From positions 1-34,445 of the forward strand of contig CADBKB010000002.1 of assembly GCA_902795095.1 (NCBI GenBank): 34,445 nucleotides of DNA, given 5' to 3'. How positions within the stretch are numbered: position 1 is the first letter of the stretch; each line of letters opens with the position of its first letter. The notes below the pieces were generated by a model that saw only the letters and a list, made by a program, of their open reading frames with translations, made no database searches and was not told the DNA's origin. Origin of the DNA: Oscillospiraceae bacterium (lineage in GTDB: Bacteria; Bacillota_A; Clostridia; Oscillospirales; Oscillospiraceae). Positions 1 through 8,239 of this stretch are shown one piece after another. The position numbers and the translations under genes were made by a program.

Positions 1-18
1 AACGGTTTGATTGGACGC

Positions 19-45
19 GAAAGGAAACCCTGACGGTTTCCTTTC
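19..45 (+). terminator. Stem-loop at window start, possible terminator
   Basis: A perfect 11-bp inverted repeat (GAAAGGAAACC / GGTTTCCTTTC) with a 5-nt loop, followed by a T/C-rich stretch. It probably ends a plus-strand gene lying before the window. The T-tract is interrupted by C, so termination strength is uncertain. Confidence 0.45.
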
Positions 46-96
46 ACACTTTCCTTCCCTCCGATTGCGAAGCCTTCCAAGTTTTTTGACAGTCTC

Positions 97-125
97 AGCG
101 CCTGCTGCGATTCGCAGCAGGCGCT
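97..125. terminator. 14-bp GC-rich hairpin, possible terminator
   Basis: Near-perfect inverted repeat AGCGCCTGCTGCGA / TCGCAGCAGGCGCT with a 1-nt spacer, followed on the plus strand by TTCTTT. It lies just past the stop of the minus-strand gene at 150, so it could end that operon as well as one arriving from the left. Neither side has a long U-tract. Confidence 0.5.
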
Positions 126-149
126 TTCTTTGCGTGATTGAATGATCTC

Positions 150-587
150 TTATTCAGCAGACTCTTCGGCGGGTGCATCGTCGTCCACCACGACGATTTC
201 GGGCATCGCGGGCTCCTCGGCGGGGGCTTCGGGGGCTTCCTCCGCGGGGACCTCCTCGATGTTGAAGTCCTCGGCGGGCGCTGCCGGGGCCGCGCCGCCT
301 CTGGCCTCCTCGATCTCGGCCTTCAGACTCTCGATGAGCTTGAGGGATTCCGTGATCTTTTCGCACAGGGGCAGGTATTCAGCCAGATCCGCCTCTTCCC
401 CGGAGACGAAATTCTTGTAGTAAACCTTGCCGAGCTCCTGCTGGGCCTTCTTCACCTTGTCCTCCTCCGCGAGAATGGCGAAGTTTGCCTTGGCGATGGA
501 GGCGAGCTTCTTCGTCTTGCCGGCGGCGGTCTGCGCCGCATTGGTGGCAAAACCACGGATGGTTTCGATATGATCGGTAAATGCCAT
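150..587 (-). CDS. Small coiled-coil protein with acidic Ala/Pro/Glu-rich tail
   Basis: Protein of 145 residues with no recognised catalytic motif. Residues about 1-95 are predicted helical and rich in Lys, Ala and Glu, including a stretch around 'KVKKAQQELGKVYYKNF' and a likely coiled coil at about 75-95. The remainder is a low-complexity acidic tail of Ala, Pro and Glu. The N-terminal half resembles uncharacterised Clostridia proteins that often carry a zinc ribbon at the C-terminus; no Cys pairs for a ribbon exist here. The start is supported by AAAGGAG just upstream. It lies 141 bp after lgt with a possible -10 of its own, so it may be transcribed independently. Function unknown; the reading frame is well supported. 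Confidence 0.8.
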   Translation of the reverse strand: MAFTDHIETIRGFATNAAQTAAGKTKKLASIAKANFAILAEEDKVKKAQQELGKVYYKNFVSGEEADLAEYLPLCEKITESLKLIESLKAEIEEARGGAAPAAPAEDFNIEEVPAEEAPEAPAEEPAMPEIVVVDDDAPAEESAE

Positions 588-644
588 TTTCGTAACTCCT
601 TTCCACGGGGCCGCCTGGGCGGCGATTTTTAACCTTGTGGCGCA

Positions 645-650
645 ATTATA
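645..650 (-). promoter_or_regulatory. Candidate -10 box for the coiled-coil protein gene
   Basis: A perfect TATAAT on the minus strand lies 58 bp upstream of the start at 587, in the lgt-to-gene gap. No good -35 box is visible 16-18 bp further upstream, so this is a weak call. Confidence 0.35.
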
Positions 651-728
651 CCACGGAGAAAAACAAAATGGTAGGGATTTGGCGGCAGGACTGTGAACAA
701 TTCCTTAATTTTTCGTATCTTTTTCTTG

Positions 729-1571
729 TCATTCGACGTTTTCCGCCATCCGATTCACATACAGCTTGGCGGGATCCGGCCTTTTGCTGAGCCGGTAGAT
801 GAGCAGCGCCGTCGCTGCCGCGCAGGATACCGCCGCCAGGAGCTGGCTGACCCGGATGCCGGTGCCGAACAGGTACAGGCTGTCGGTGCGCAGGCCCTCG
901 ATGATCGCCCGCCCCAGGCCGTACCAGGCCACATACATGGTAAAGATCTGCCCGTCGTACTTCCGGCGCTTGATATAGAAGTGCAGGAACACAAAGCCCA
1001 CGAAATTCCACAGCGATTCATACAAAAACGTGGGGTGATAATAGGTGATATTACCGGCGCTGTCCTCCAGGCCCATGCGCAGGAAGCTGTCGGTGACAGC
1101 GCCGTGGGCTTCGCGATTGATGAAATTGCCCCAGCGGCCGATGAACTGGCCGATGACGAAGCCCAGGCTCACCAGGTCCAGGATGGGCTTGAGGGGGAGC
1201 TTTTTCCAGCGGGTATAGACGATCGTCATGAGGATCGCGCCGATGAGGCTGCCGTAGATGGCGATGCCCCCCTCCCAGATGTACAGGCAGGAGATGGGGT
1301 TGTCGGCATACTCCGACCAGTTGAAAATGCAGTAATAGATCCTGGCGCAGATGATCGCCACCGGAGTGACGATGAACAGGCCGTCGAGGATCTGATCCTC
1401 GGTGATGCCGAATTCCTTCGACCGCTTCAGGCAGTAGAGCACGCCCAGCAGGAAGCCGGTGGCCAGAATGATGCCGTACCAGTAGACGGTCAGGCCGCCC
1501 AGCCGGAAGGCCACCGTGGGCGGATCCAGGCTGATGCCGACGCTGGGGAATGTGATTCTTGAAAGTATCAT
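729..1571 (-). CDS. lgt: Prolipoprotein diacylglyceryl transferase
   Basis: Integral membrane enzyme that moves the diacylglyceryl group of phosphatidylglycerol onto the lipobox Cys of prelipoproteins. The 280-residue protein has about seven hydrophobic segments and the family signature 'GRWGNFINREAHG' near residue 140, with the conserved Arg, Asn and Glu. The ending 'AWYGLGRAIIEGLRTDSL' also matches the conserved C-terminal Arg/Glu region. The ATG at 1571 was chosen because it overlaps the upstream peptidase stop (ATGA) and has AAAGGAG before it; a longer in-frame extension exists but lies inside the peptidase gene. The lipoprotein encoded at 19717-21207 would be one substrate. Confidence 0.95.
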   Translation of the reverse strand: MILSRITFPSVGISLDPPTVAFRLGGLTVYWYGIILATGFLLGVLYCLKRSKEFGITEDQILDGLFIVTPVAIICARIYYCIFNWSEYADNPISCLYIWEGGIAIYGSLIGAILMTIVYTRWKKLPLKPILDLVSLGFVIGQFIGRWGNFINREAHGAVTDSFLRMGLEDSAGNITYYHPTFLYESLWNFVGFVFLHFYIKRRKYDGQIFTMYVAWYGLGRAIIEGLRTDSLYLFGTGIRVSQLLAAVSCAAATALLIYRLSKRPDPAKLYVNRMAENVE

Positions 1572-2845
1572 TCCGCTTCTCCTTTCGGGTAAATGATTGA
1601 CACGGCCATCTGCTCCGGTCGGACGGTCTCGAACAGGAACGCGCGCACATCCTCGGCGCTGACGGCCTCGTAGACCTCGGGGAAGGAATAATAGTCGCAG
1701 CCCTCGAAGGCATAGGCACACTGGCGATAGCAGATGGATTCAAAGCTGTCCAGATCCCGCAGGCGGCGGCCGAGTCCGGACTTCTTCAGCCGGGCGAACA
1801 GGGCCTCGTCCACCCCCTCCCGGCAGATGCGCTCGGCCTCGGCTGTGATGGCGGCGCACACCGCGTCGGGATCGCGGCTGTCGCCGCCGGCGGTGAGCAT
1901 GGCCGCGCCGGGCAGGCCCTCGTAGCCGCAGGAGAAGCCGGAATCGATGAGCCCCTCCTCATACAGACGCTGATAGAGCTCCGAGGCCTCGCCCATGAGC
2001 ACCTCCGACGCCAGCTCGCCCACGAATTCCCGGCGCATGGTCTCGGCGCCGGGGGCGGCGGGGGCGCCCTTGAAGCCCACGGCGAAGGTGGGCATGGCGA
2101 TCTCCATGGAGGTCTCGCAGCGTGCCCTGGCGGGGGAGGACGCCTCCGCGGGGCCGTAGTCCCGATCACCGACGCTCCGGGTCTCGGCGCGCAGGGCGGC
2201 GGCGATGTCCCGCACCGCCTCCGGATCCACGTCGCCCACCACACACAGCATCATGTTGGGCAGGGTGTAGAAGGCCCGGTGGCAGTCGTTCAGCGTATCG
2301 GCGGTGATGGCCTGGATGCTCTCCACGGTGCCGGCAATGGGTACGCGCACGGGATGGTGGGCATAGAGGCAGGCAAACAGATTCTCATAGACCCGGGATT
2401 CGGCGCTGTCCTCATAGATGCGGATCTCCTGCTCGATGATGCCCCGTTCCTTCTGCACGCTCTGCTCGGTGTAGCAGGGCTCGGTAACGAACTCCAGCAG
2501 CAGGCGCAGATTCTCGTCAAAATCCTCGGTGCAGTCGAAATAATAGGCCGTCATGGAGTAGCCGGTGAAGGCATTGGGGCTGGCGCCCCGGGCGGCGAAG
2601 ATCTGCAGGGCGTTGCCCCGCTCGGTGTCGAAGGTCTTGTGCTCAAGATAGTGGGCCACGCCGTCGGGGGTGCGCATGCGCCTGCCCTCCAGGGTGAAGG
2701 CGGTGTCGATGGAGCCGTAGTTTACAGCGAAAAAGGCATATTTCCGGGAAAACCCCGGCTTCGGGATCACGCAAAGGCGCAGGCCGTTGTCCAGCCGCTG
2801 GCGGTACACCCGTTCGTCCAGGCGCTTGTATTCGATGGGATTCAT
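1568..2845 (-). CDS. M16 family metallopeptidase, YfmH-like (zinc-binding member of a pair)
   Basis: Inverzincin-type peptidase of 425 residues. The zinc motif HxxEH is intact (H65, E68, H69 in 'HYLEHKTFD'), followed by the conserved Glu region 'ERGIIEQEI' around residue 140, then a second M16 fold. In Bacillus the related YfmH/YfmF pair is linked to the 5-aminopentanol modification of EF-P; that role is family knowledge and is not shown here. Stop and start overlap the neighbours on both sides by ATGA (2842-2845 and 1568-1571), implying translational coupling with its partner upstream and lgt downstream. A heterodimer with the upstream protein is likely, by analogy with mitochondrial processing peptidase. 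Confidence 0.88.
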   Translation of the reverse strand: MNPIEYKRLDERVYRQRLDNGLRLCVIPKPGFSRKYAFFAVNYGSIDTAFTLEGRRMRTPDGVAHYLEHKTFDTERGNALQIFAARGASPNAFTGYSMTAYYFDCTEDFDENLRLLLEFVTEPCYTEQSVQKERGIIEQEIRIYEDSAESRVYENLFACLYAHHPVRVPIAGTVESIQAITADTLNDCHRAFYTLPNMMLCVVGDVDPEAVRDIAAALRAETRSVGDRDYGPAEASSPARARCETSMEIAMPTFAVGFKGAPAAPGAETMRREFVGELASEVLMGEASELYQRLYEEGLIDSGFSCGYEGLPGAAMLTAGGDSRDPDAVCAAITAEAERICREGVDEALFARLKKSGLGRRLRDLDSFESICYRQCAYAFEGCDYYSFPEVYEAVSAEDVRAFLFETVRPEQMAVSIIYPKGEAE

Positions 2846-4110
2846 TGCTTCGCTCCCTTCAGGAAATAGACGGTATCCAGGCTCAGCTTCTGTGCCGCGG
2901 CGCAGATCTCGTCCTTCGTGACGCCGCGGATGGCGTCCATCAGCGCGGGGATGCCCACATCCCGGCCGGCCAGAGCACAGCCCAGGGAGTATTCATCCAT
3001 ACGGCCGGGGGAATCCATCGCGGCGCGCAGGGCGCTGAGGATGGCCCGCCGGGCGTTCTCCAGCTCCTCTTCGGAAATGTCGCCCTGCCGGCAGGCGTCG
3101 AGCTGACAGAGGATCTCATCCCTGGCCCGCTCGTAATTGGCCGTCTCGATGCCGGAGGAGATGATCATCAGCCCCTTGAACCGGTCAATGGCCGACGAGG
3201 CGTAATAGCACAGCGAGAGCTTTTCGCGGACATTCAAAAACAGCTTGCTGGTGGTGCCCGCGCCGAAGACGGCGTTGAACAGCATCAGCGCGGGATAATC
3301 CGGGTCTTCGCCGGTGATGCCGGTGCGCGCGCCGATGCACAGCTTTCCCTGCAGCACATCAAGCTGCTCCTCCACCTCCCGCAGGGGTCCGGCGGTGCGC
3401 AGGACGCTGGTCCCCACGGGAGCAAGCTCGCCCCGCTCCAGGGGCTCGAGCATGGCGCGCAAAGTGTCGGCAACCTCGTCCCGGGGCCGTGCGCCCATAT
3501 AGAACAGCTCTACCCGGGAGGTGCGCAGCATCGTGCGGTACCACTGCCAGAGGCCGGCGGAGGTGATTGCCTCGGCCTCGGGGCGCTCGCCCAGGCGGGG
3601 CACGCCGTAGGCCTCTCCGGCGCACATGGACCGGAGCATCCGGTAAACGCTGTAGGTCCGCTTATCGTTCAGCCGCCAGTCGATGGTATCGAGCAGGTTG
3701 CGCTTCTCCCCTTCAAAGATGTCCGGCACAAAGCAGTCCGCCGCGGTCCGGGGCTCAAAGAGCAGCTCGCCCAGAAATGCAGCCACGGGAGCAAAAACCC
3801 GCTCGCCGGGGGGCAGCAGGGCCTCTTCGGGGAAGTCGGCGAAGAAGCCGGTGGTGAGGATCTCGCCCTTCTTTCGCATCAGGGTGCCCACGGAGGCGCC
3901 GTAATGCTCATCCAGAAAGGCGGAGATGCTGCGCATATCCGGATGGCGCCGGGTGCCTCTCAGCAGCACGCTGGGCGCGAGCGCGGCCATGGGCGCCTCC
4001 TGGGCGGTCAGCGGACGTACAAAATTGATGTTCATGCAGCCGGTCTTGAAGCGGTCGGTGCGGATGGCGCGAAGATAGACGCCGGGAAGCAGTTCGATCC
4101 TGGGTTCCAT
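2842..4110 (-). CDS. M16 family protein, YfmF-like (non-zinc partner)
   Basis: A 422-residue M16-fold protein with no HxxEH motif at the expected N-terminal site, so it is probably not catalytic alone. The second half keeps the substrate-binding region typical of M16 partner subunits ('FLNVREKLSLCYYASS', with Arg and Tyr). It pairs with the zinc-binding YfmH-like protein encoded immediately after it with a 4-bp overlap. The ATG at 4110 follows AAAGGG at a suitable distance; the frame remains open upstream but an earlier start has no Shine-Dalgarno sequence. It is first in the minus operon that includes lgt. Confidence 0.85.
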   Translation of the reverse strand: MEPRIELLPGVYLRAIRTDRFKTGCMNINFVRPLTAQEAPMAALAPSVLLRGTRRHPDMRSISAFLDEHYGASVGTLMRKKGEILTTGFFADFPEEALLPPGERVFAPVAAFLGELLFEPRTAADCFVPDIFEGEKRNLLDTIDWRLNDKRTYSVYRMLRSMCAGEAYGVPRLGERPEAEAITSAGLWQWYRTMLRTSRVELFYMGARPRDEVADTLRAMLEPLERGELAPVGTSVLRTAGPLREVEEQLDVLQGKLCIGARTGITGEDPDYPALMLFNAVFGAGTTSKLFLNVREKLSLCYYASSAIDRFKGLMIISSGIETANYERARDEILCQLDACRQGDISEEELENARRAILSALRAAMDSPGRMDEYSLGCALAGRDVGIPALMDAIRGVTKDEICAAAQKLSLDTVYFLKGAKQ

Positions 4111-4196
4111 GGATTGTCCCTTTCTATCGCCGAAAACAGCGTTGATTTCTGCACAATGCCGGGTAAAAGGCAAATTTGCAGCCTCTATTATACACC

Positions 4197-4225
4197 GGGA
4201 CGGAAAAAATAAAAAGCCCCTGCGA
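4197..4225 (-). promoter_or_regulatory. Candidate promoter of the yfmF-yfmH-lgt operon
   Basis: A perfect minus-strand TATAAT at 4197-4202 lies 87 bp upstream of the first gene. The hexamer 17 bp further upstream is TTTTTA, only a weak -35. The region is AT-rich and sits in the divergent gap with prmA. Confidence 0.45.
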
Positions 4226-4291
4226 AAAAATTCTTGTGTTTCTTCCCCGGTTCATGTAAACTATAAGGAAACAACCTTCGGGAGGCACACA

Positions 4292-5263
4292 ATGCAGTGG
4301 CTTGAGCTGACCATTCAGACCACGCCCCAGGTCATCGACCTGGTGGCGGCCAATTTGACAATGCTGGGCTATGACCGCTTCATCCTGGACGATGAATCGG
4401 ATTTTCAGGCCTTTTTAGAAGAAAACCGCCAATACTGGGACTATGTGGACGAGGACCTTGCCCGCTCCATGCGGGGCGTGAGCCGGATCCGCGTCTACCT
4501 GGAGGACGGTCCCGCCGCCGAGGCGCAGGTGCAGGAAGTGCGCCGTGCCCTCGCCGACATGCGCGAACGGCTGGCGGAGCTGGACCCGGGCACGCTGGCG
4601 CTGTCCAGCCGGCGGGTGCGCGACGAGGACTGGGAGAACAGCTGGAAGCAGTACTATCAGCCCATCCCCGTGGGGCAGCGCCTGCTGGTGGTGCCTCAAT
4701 GGCTGCAGCCCGAGGATGCGGAGGATCGCATCCGCGTCGTCCTCGATCCGGGCATGAGCTTCGGCACCGGCGCCCACGCCTCCACCCAGATGTGCCTGCA
4801 GGCCCTGGAGCAGACGGTCCGGGGCGGCGAGCGGGTGCTGGATCTGGGCAGCGGCAGCGGGATCCTTTCCATTGCCGCCCTGCTTCTCGGCGCGGCCGAG
4901 GCCACCGGCGTGGATATCGACCCCATGGCCGCGGATATCGCCCGGGAGAACGCTGCCATCAACGGTCTGGGCCCCGACCGCTTCATATCCCGCGCCGGCA
5001 ACGTCCTGGCGGACGGGGATCTCATGGCTGAGCTCCGCGCCCGGCCCTGGGACGTGGTGCTGGCCAACATCGTAGCAGACGTCATCATCCCCCTGTCGGC
5101 TGTCGTACCGCAGCTCCTGGCCAAGGGCGGCGTGTTTATTTGCTCCGGCATCCTGAACCTCCGGCTGGACGAGGTCCGCGCCGCCATTGAAGCTGCGGGA
5201 CTGGTCATCGACGAGGTGCAGACCCTGGACGACTGGTGCGCCGTCACCGCCCATCCGGCCTGA
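4292..5263 (+). CDS. prmA: Ribosomal protein L11 methyltransferase
   Basis: SAM-dependent enzyme that trimethylates ribosomal protein L11. The 323-residue protein has an N-terminal L11-binding region and a C-terminal Rossmann methyltransferase. SAM motif I is 'LDLGSGSGILSIA' near residue 184, the acidic residue ending beta-2 lies in 'GVDIDPMA', and the family's 'LANIVAD' motif is near residue 257. The start follows GGGAGG closely; the frame is open further upstream but without a ribosome binding site. It is the first gene of a two-gene plus-strand unit, 19 bp ahead of the putative glycoside hydrolase. Confidence 0.93.
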   Translation: MQWLELTIQTTPQVIDLVAANLTMLGYDRFILDDESDFQAFLEENRQYWDYVDEDLARSMRGVSRIRVYLEDGPAAEAQVQEVRRALADMRERLAELDPGTLALSSRRVRDEDWENSWKQYYQPIPVGQRLLVVPQWLQPEDAEDRIRVVLDPGMSFGTGAHASTQMCLQALEQTVRGGERVLDLGSGSGILSIAALLLGAAEATGVDIDPMAADIARENAAINGLGPDRFISRAGNVLADGDLMAELRARPWDVVLANIVADVIIPLSAVVPQLLAKGGVFICSGILNLRLDEVRAAIEAAGLVIDEVQTLDDWCAVTAHPA

Positions 5264-5282
5264 GTGAAGGAGGGGCTTTGTC

Positions 5283-6353
5283 ATGCGAAAACTTTCCTAC
5301 CGGCACAGGCTCCGGCTCAAACGCCTGGGCAAATGGATCGGCCTGTGCGTGCTGATCCTGGCTGTGCTGATGATTTTCTTCCTTATCTACATGCAGCGCT
5401 ACGTGGTCTACACCTCCGAGGGCGCGAAGCTGGATTTTGACCATACCACTCTGGATATTCCCGTGAACGACGCCTCCGAGGATCCCGAGCCCCACAAGAA
5501 GGTCACCCATGTGGAGATCGAATATAAGGACAGCGAACAGACCGCCGACGGCAAGCTCAAGCAGCTCAAGGGGGTATACATCACCATCGACATGCTGCGG
5601 ACCAATCCCGACCTGGTGCTGGAGACTGTCCGCGGCCTGGATAATTCCAACGCCGTGATGATCGACGTCAAGGACGACAAGGGAAACTTCTACTACAACA
5701 CAGAGATCACCGGCATGAAAAAGGCCAATACCGACGCCCTGGACGAGCTGATCGATTACCTCAAGCGAAACGGCTACCCGATGATCGCCCGCATCCCCGC
5801 CTTTGCCGACACCAGCTTTGCCCAAGGGCATCCGGAGCTGGCGCTGTGGCTGGAGAGCGGCGGGTCCCGGGAGCTTTGGGTCGACGACAACGAGAACAAC
5901 TGGCTCAGCCCGGAGAAGCCCACGGTGCTCTCCTACCAGGAGCAGATCTGCAAGGAGCTGTCGTCGCTGGGCTTCCAGGAGGTGGTGTTCAACGACTTCT
6001 ACTTCCCCACCGCCGGCACGATCGTCTACACCTCCAACCTCACCCGCTCGGAGCTGATCGCCGACGCCGCCCGGGAGCTGCAGAACGCGTTCATCGGCAG
6101 CAACCTCACCATCTCCTTCTGCACCACCGACACCGCCTTTCCCGTGGACGCCTCCGCCGGCCGTCTGTATGTGCCGGACGTCTCCGGCGCCAACGTGGAC
6201 AAGATCATCGCCTCCCTGTCCAACACCGTCAACAATCCCGCCACTCAGGTGGTTTTCCTGTCCGATTCCCGGGATACCCGCTTCGACAGCTACGGTACCC
6301 TGCGGCCGCTGCTCTACGAGGGCTCGGTGGACATCGTCGCGCCGGAGGAATGA
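5283..6353 (+). CDS. Membrane-anchored putative glycoside hydrolase (DUF4015-type)
   Basis: Protein of 356 residues with a basic N-terminus and one transmembrane segment at about 17-38, so the rest should lie outside the membrane. A linker of about 50 residues is followed by a TIM-barrel-like domain starting near 'LKGVYITIDML' (about residue 95), with 'VMIDVKDDKGNFYY', 'YPMIARIPAFAD', 'LWVDDNENNWLSP' and 'EVVFNDFYFP', the pattern of the putative glycosyl hydrolase family DUF4015. The acidic residues in these motifs could be catalytic, but the substrate is unknown; cell-wall or capsule glycans are a guess. AAGGAGGGG precedes the start. It is probably co-transcribed with prmA. Confidence 0.82.
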   Translation: MRKLSYRHRLRLKRLGKWIGLCVLILAVLMIFFLIYMQRYVVYTSEGAKLDFDHTTLDIPVNDASEDPEPHKKVTHVEIEYKDSEQTADGKLKQLKGVYITIDMLRTNPDLVLETVRGLDNSNAVMIDVKDDKGNFYYNTEITGMKKANTDALDELIDYLKRNGYPMIARIPAFADTSFAQGHPELALWLESGGSRELWVDDNENNWLSPEKPTVLSYQEQICKELSSLGFQEVVFNDFYFPTAGTIVYTSNLTRSELIADAARELQNAFIGSNLTISFCTTDTAFPVDASAGRLYVPDVSGANVDKIIASLSNTVNNPATQVVFLSDSRDTRFDSYGTLRPLLYEGSVDIVAPEE

Positions 6354-6441
6354 CCGGCTGTTACAAACGATTCACAATCATTTTTTAATTTGTTTTCCAA
6401 ACCTTCACACATTGTTCAAATGCGTTTTTTATCATAAGGAT

Positions 6442-6462
6442 GCAGGATGGAACTGATCCTGC
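6442..6462. other. Small hairpin followed by a polypyrimidine tract
   Basis: GCAGGAT / ATCCTGC (7 bp, 7-nt loop) is followed at 6466-6503 by a stretch that is entirely C and T apart from one G. It lies in the 192-bp gap between the convergent hydrolase and mreB-type genes. It could be a first, weak terminator for the plus-strand unit. No gene is seen in this gap. Confidence 0.4.
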
Positions 6463-6507
6463 TTGCCTCCTTTTCTTGTTTTTCTTTTCTTCTTTCTTCT
6501 CTCAAAC

Positions 6508-6539
6508 AAAACCGCGGCTGCCGAGGCAGCCGTGGTTTT
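6508..6539. terminator. Bidirectional rho-independent terminator
   Basis: A GC-rich stem of 14 pairs (one G-T) with a CGAG loop, flanked by A-rich sequence on the left and nine T residues on the right. It can terminate the plus-strand prmA unit, and on the minus strand the stem is followed by TTTTGTTTG, suited to ending the recD2-comF-mreB operon, whose stop codon is at 6546. Confidence 0.88.
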
Positions 6540-6545
6540 TTTTTC

Positions 6546-7577
6546 TTATTCCTTCAGCAGTCTGCGGCGGGCGATGTTGATGGCGCCCTCCTGCATGTGG
6601 CTGAGCCACTCCAGGCTCTTGCCGCAGCCGTAGGCGACGCAGGAGTCGGGATCGTCGGCAACGGTGCAGCGGATCTCGGTGCGCTCGGCCAGGAAGCGGT
6701 CCATGCCCCAGATCTGGCTGCCGCCGCCGGCCAGCATGATGCCGTTGCGGGAGATATCCGCCACCAGCTCCGGCGTGGTCTGCTCCAGCACCGCCAGCAC
6801 CTCGTCGGCAATGGCCTTGGCCGGCCGGCGCAGCAGGTCCAGCAGCTCCGAGGAGCGGATCACCACATCCTTGAACAGGCCCGTTTTGAGGTCCCGTCCG
6901 CGCACCTGCATCTCGGGATCCTCCGGCCGCTCCATGACGCAGCCCACGCTCATCTTGACCTCCTCCGCGGTGTTCGCGCCGATGACGGCTCCGTGCTTGC
7001 GCCGGAAGTAGCGCACGATCAGATCGTCAAAGGTATCGCCGGCGGTCTTGATGGAGGAGGAAACCGCCACGCCGTTGAGGGTCAGAACGGCGATGTCCGT
7101 CGTGCCGCCGCCGATGTCCACGATCATGTGGCCGTCGGGGCCGGTGATGTCCAGATGGGCGCCCAGCGCCGCCGCCAGGGGCTCCTCGATGAGATAGACC
7201 CGGCGTGCGCCCGCCTCCATGGCGGACTGGATGACCGCCCGCTCCTCCACGCCGCTGACGCCGCTGGGGACGCTGACGATCACGCGGGGTCTGAAAACGG
7301 AATAGCGCATGATCTTGCGGAAGAACTCGGCAAGCATCTTCTCTGTCATCTCATAGTCAGAGATGATGCCCTCCCGCAGGGGGCGCATGGCCACCACATT
7401 GCCCGGGGTCCGGCCCAGCATATTGCGGGCGGCGGAGCCCACCTGCAGCACCTTGCCCGTCAGCTTGTCCACCGCCACCACGGACGGCTCGCGCAGGACG
7501 ATGCCTTTGCCCTCCTGATAGATCACCACATTGGACGTACCGAGGTCCACGCCCAGATCTCTGGAAAATAGTATCAT
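6546..7577 (-). CDS. MreB/Mbl-family bacterial actin homologue
   Basis: Cytoskeletal ATPase that forms membrane-bound filaments guiding lateral wall synthesis. The 343-residue protein shows phosphate-1 'DLGVDLGTSNV', the connect/phosphate-2 motif 'IVDIGGGTTDIAVL' near residue 157, and the adenosine motif 'GIMLAGGGSQIWGMD' near residue 288. The short hydrophobic N-terminus (MILFSRD) could be the membrane-binding segment. No mreC or mreD is nearby, so it is more like a solitary Mbl or MreBH-type paralogue than the founding mreBCD copy. Its ATG overlaps the ComF stop by 4 bp. It is the last gene of the operon. Confidence 0.9.
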   Translation of the reverse strand: MILFSRDLGVDLGTSNVVIYQEGKGIVLREPSVVAVDKLTGKVLQVGSAARNMLGRTPGNVVAMRPLREGIISDYEMTEKMLAEFFRKIMRYSVFRPRVIVSVPSGVSGVEERAVIQSAMEAGARRVYLIEEPLAAALGAHLDITGPDGHMIVDIGGGTTDIAVLTLNGVAVSSSIKTAGDTFDDLIVRYFRRKHGAVIGANTAEEVKMSVGCVMERPEDPEMQVRGRDLKTGLFKDVVIRSSELLDLLRRPAKAIADEVLAVLEQTTPELVADISRNGIMLAGGGSQIWGMDRFLAERTEIRCTVADDPDSCVAYGCGKSLEWLSHMQEGAINIARRRLLKE

Positions 7578-8239
7578 GATTTCACCTGCTCCTCATTCCG
7601 ACGGGCTCTGGCCAGCACCGCGCAGCATACCTGCGCCGCGCCGGCGTCCAGCAGCGTCCGGCAGCACTCCGAAAGGGTGGCGCCGGTCGTCGTCACGTCG
7701 TCGATCAATAGGATCCTTTGGTCCCGCACAGCTGCCCGGTCCCGGACGGTGTAGACGCCGAGCACATTTGCCCGGCGCTGCTCCGGCGTGGAGATGCCGG
7801 ACTGCGCGGGGTTATTTCGTATCTTTTTCAGCAGTTGCCGGGGCTTGCAGCCCAGCTCCGCTCCCACCGCCTCCGCCAGGCGCCTGGCCTGGTCGTAGCC
7901 GCGGGAAGCGCGCCGCGCCCGGCTCACGGGCACATGACAGATGCAGTCAAATTCCGGCAGATGCTCGCGCACCTGCATGGCCATCAGCCGGCCGAAGGCA
8001 TGGGAATACTGCATCTGCCCGCCGAATTTATAGCGCAGCACCGCCTCGCGGACGTTGCCCTCATAGAAGAATACCGCGACGGTCTCCGCGCTGAAGGGGA
8101 TGCGCTTGCCCTTGCCCTGGCAATAGGGCAGGTTCGCGCGGCATCCGGCGCACAGGTCCGTCTCCTCCCGCGCCAGCAGGCGGGTACAGAAGACGCACTT
8201 GCGGGGATAGATGAGCTCCAGCAGACGGTCCGCGATCAC
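7574..8239 (-). CDS. ComF-family phosphoribosyltransferase-like protein
   Basis: A 221-residue cytosolic protein related to ComF/GntX, implicated in DNA uptake and processing in competent bacteria. The N-terminus carries a four-Cys zinc finger (C15, C18, C30, C33 region: 'CVFC' and 'CAGC'). The C-terminal half is a type I PRTase fold with the PRPP-binding motif 'ILLIDDVTTTGAT'. The start is GTG and overlaps the recD2 stop (GTGA), with GGAGG correctly placed. Sitting between recD2 and an actin homologue, it is most likely linked to DNA metabolism; substrate unknown. Confidence 0.88.
   Translation of the reverse strand: MIADRLLELIYPRKCVFCTRLLAREETDLCAGCRANLPYCQGKGKRIPFSAETVAVFFYEGNVREAVLRYKFGGQMQYSHAFGRLMAMQVREHLPEFDCICHVPVSRARRASRGYDQARRLAEAVGAELGCKPRQLLKKIRNNPAQSGISTPEQRRANVLGVYTVRDRAAVRDQRILLIDDVTTTGATLSECCRTLLDAGAAQVCCAVLARARRNEEQVKS

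Noticed and set aside
6375..6440. 16-codon minus-strand frame after the mreB-type gene
   Set aside because: Lies downstream of the terminator, has no close ribosome binding site and is too short to support.
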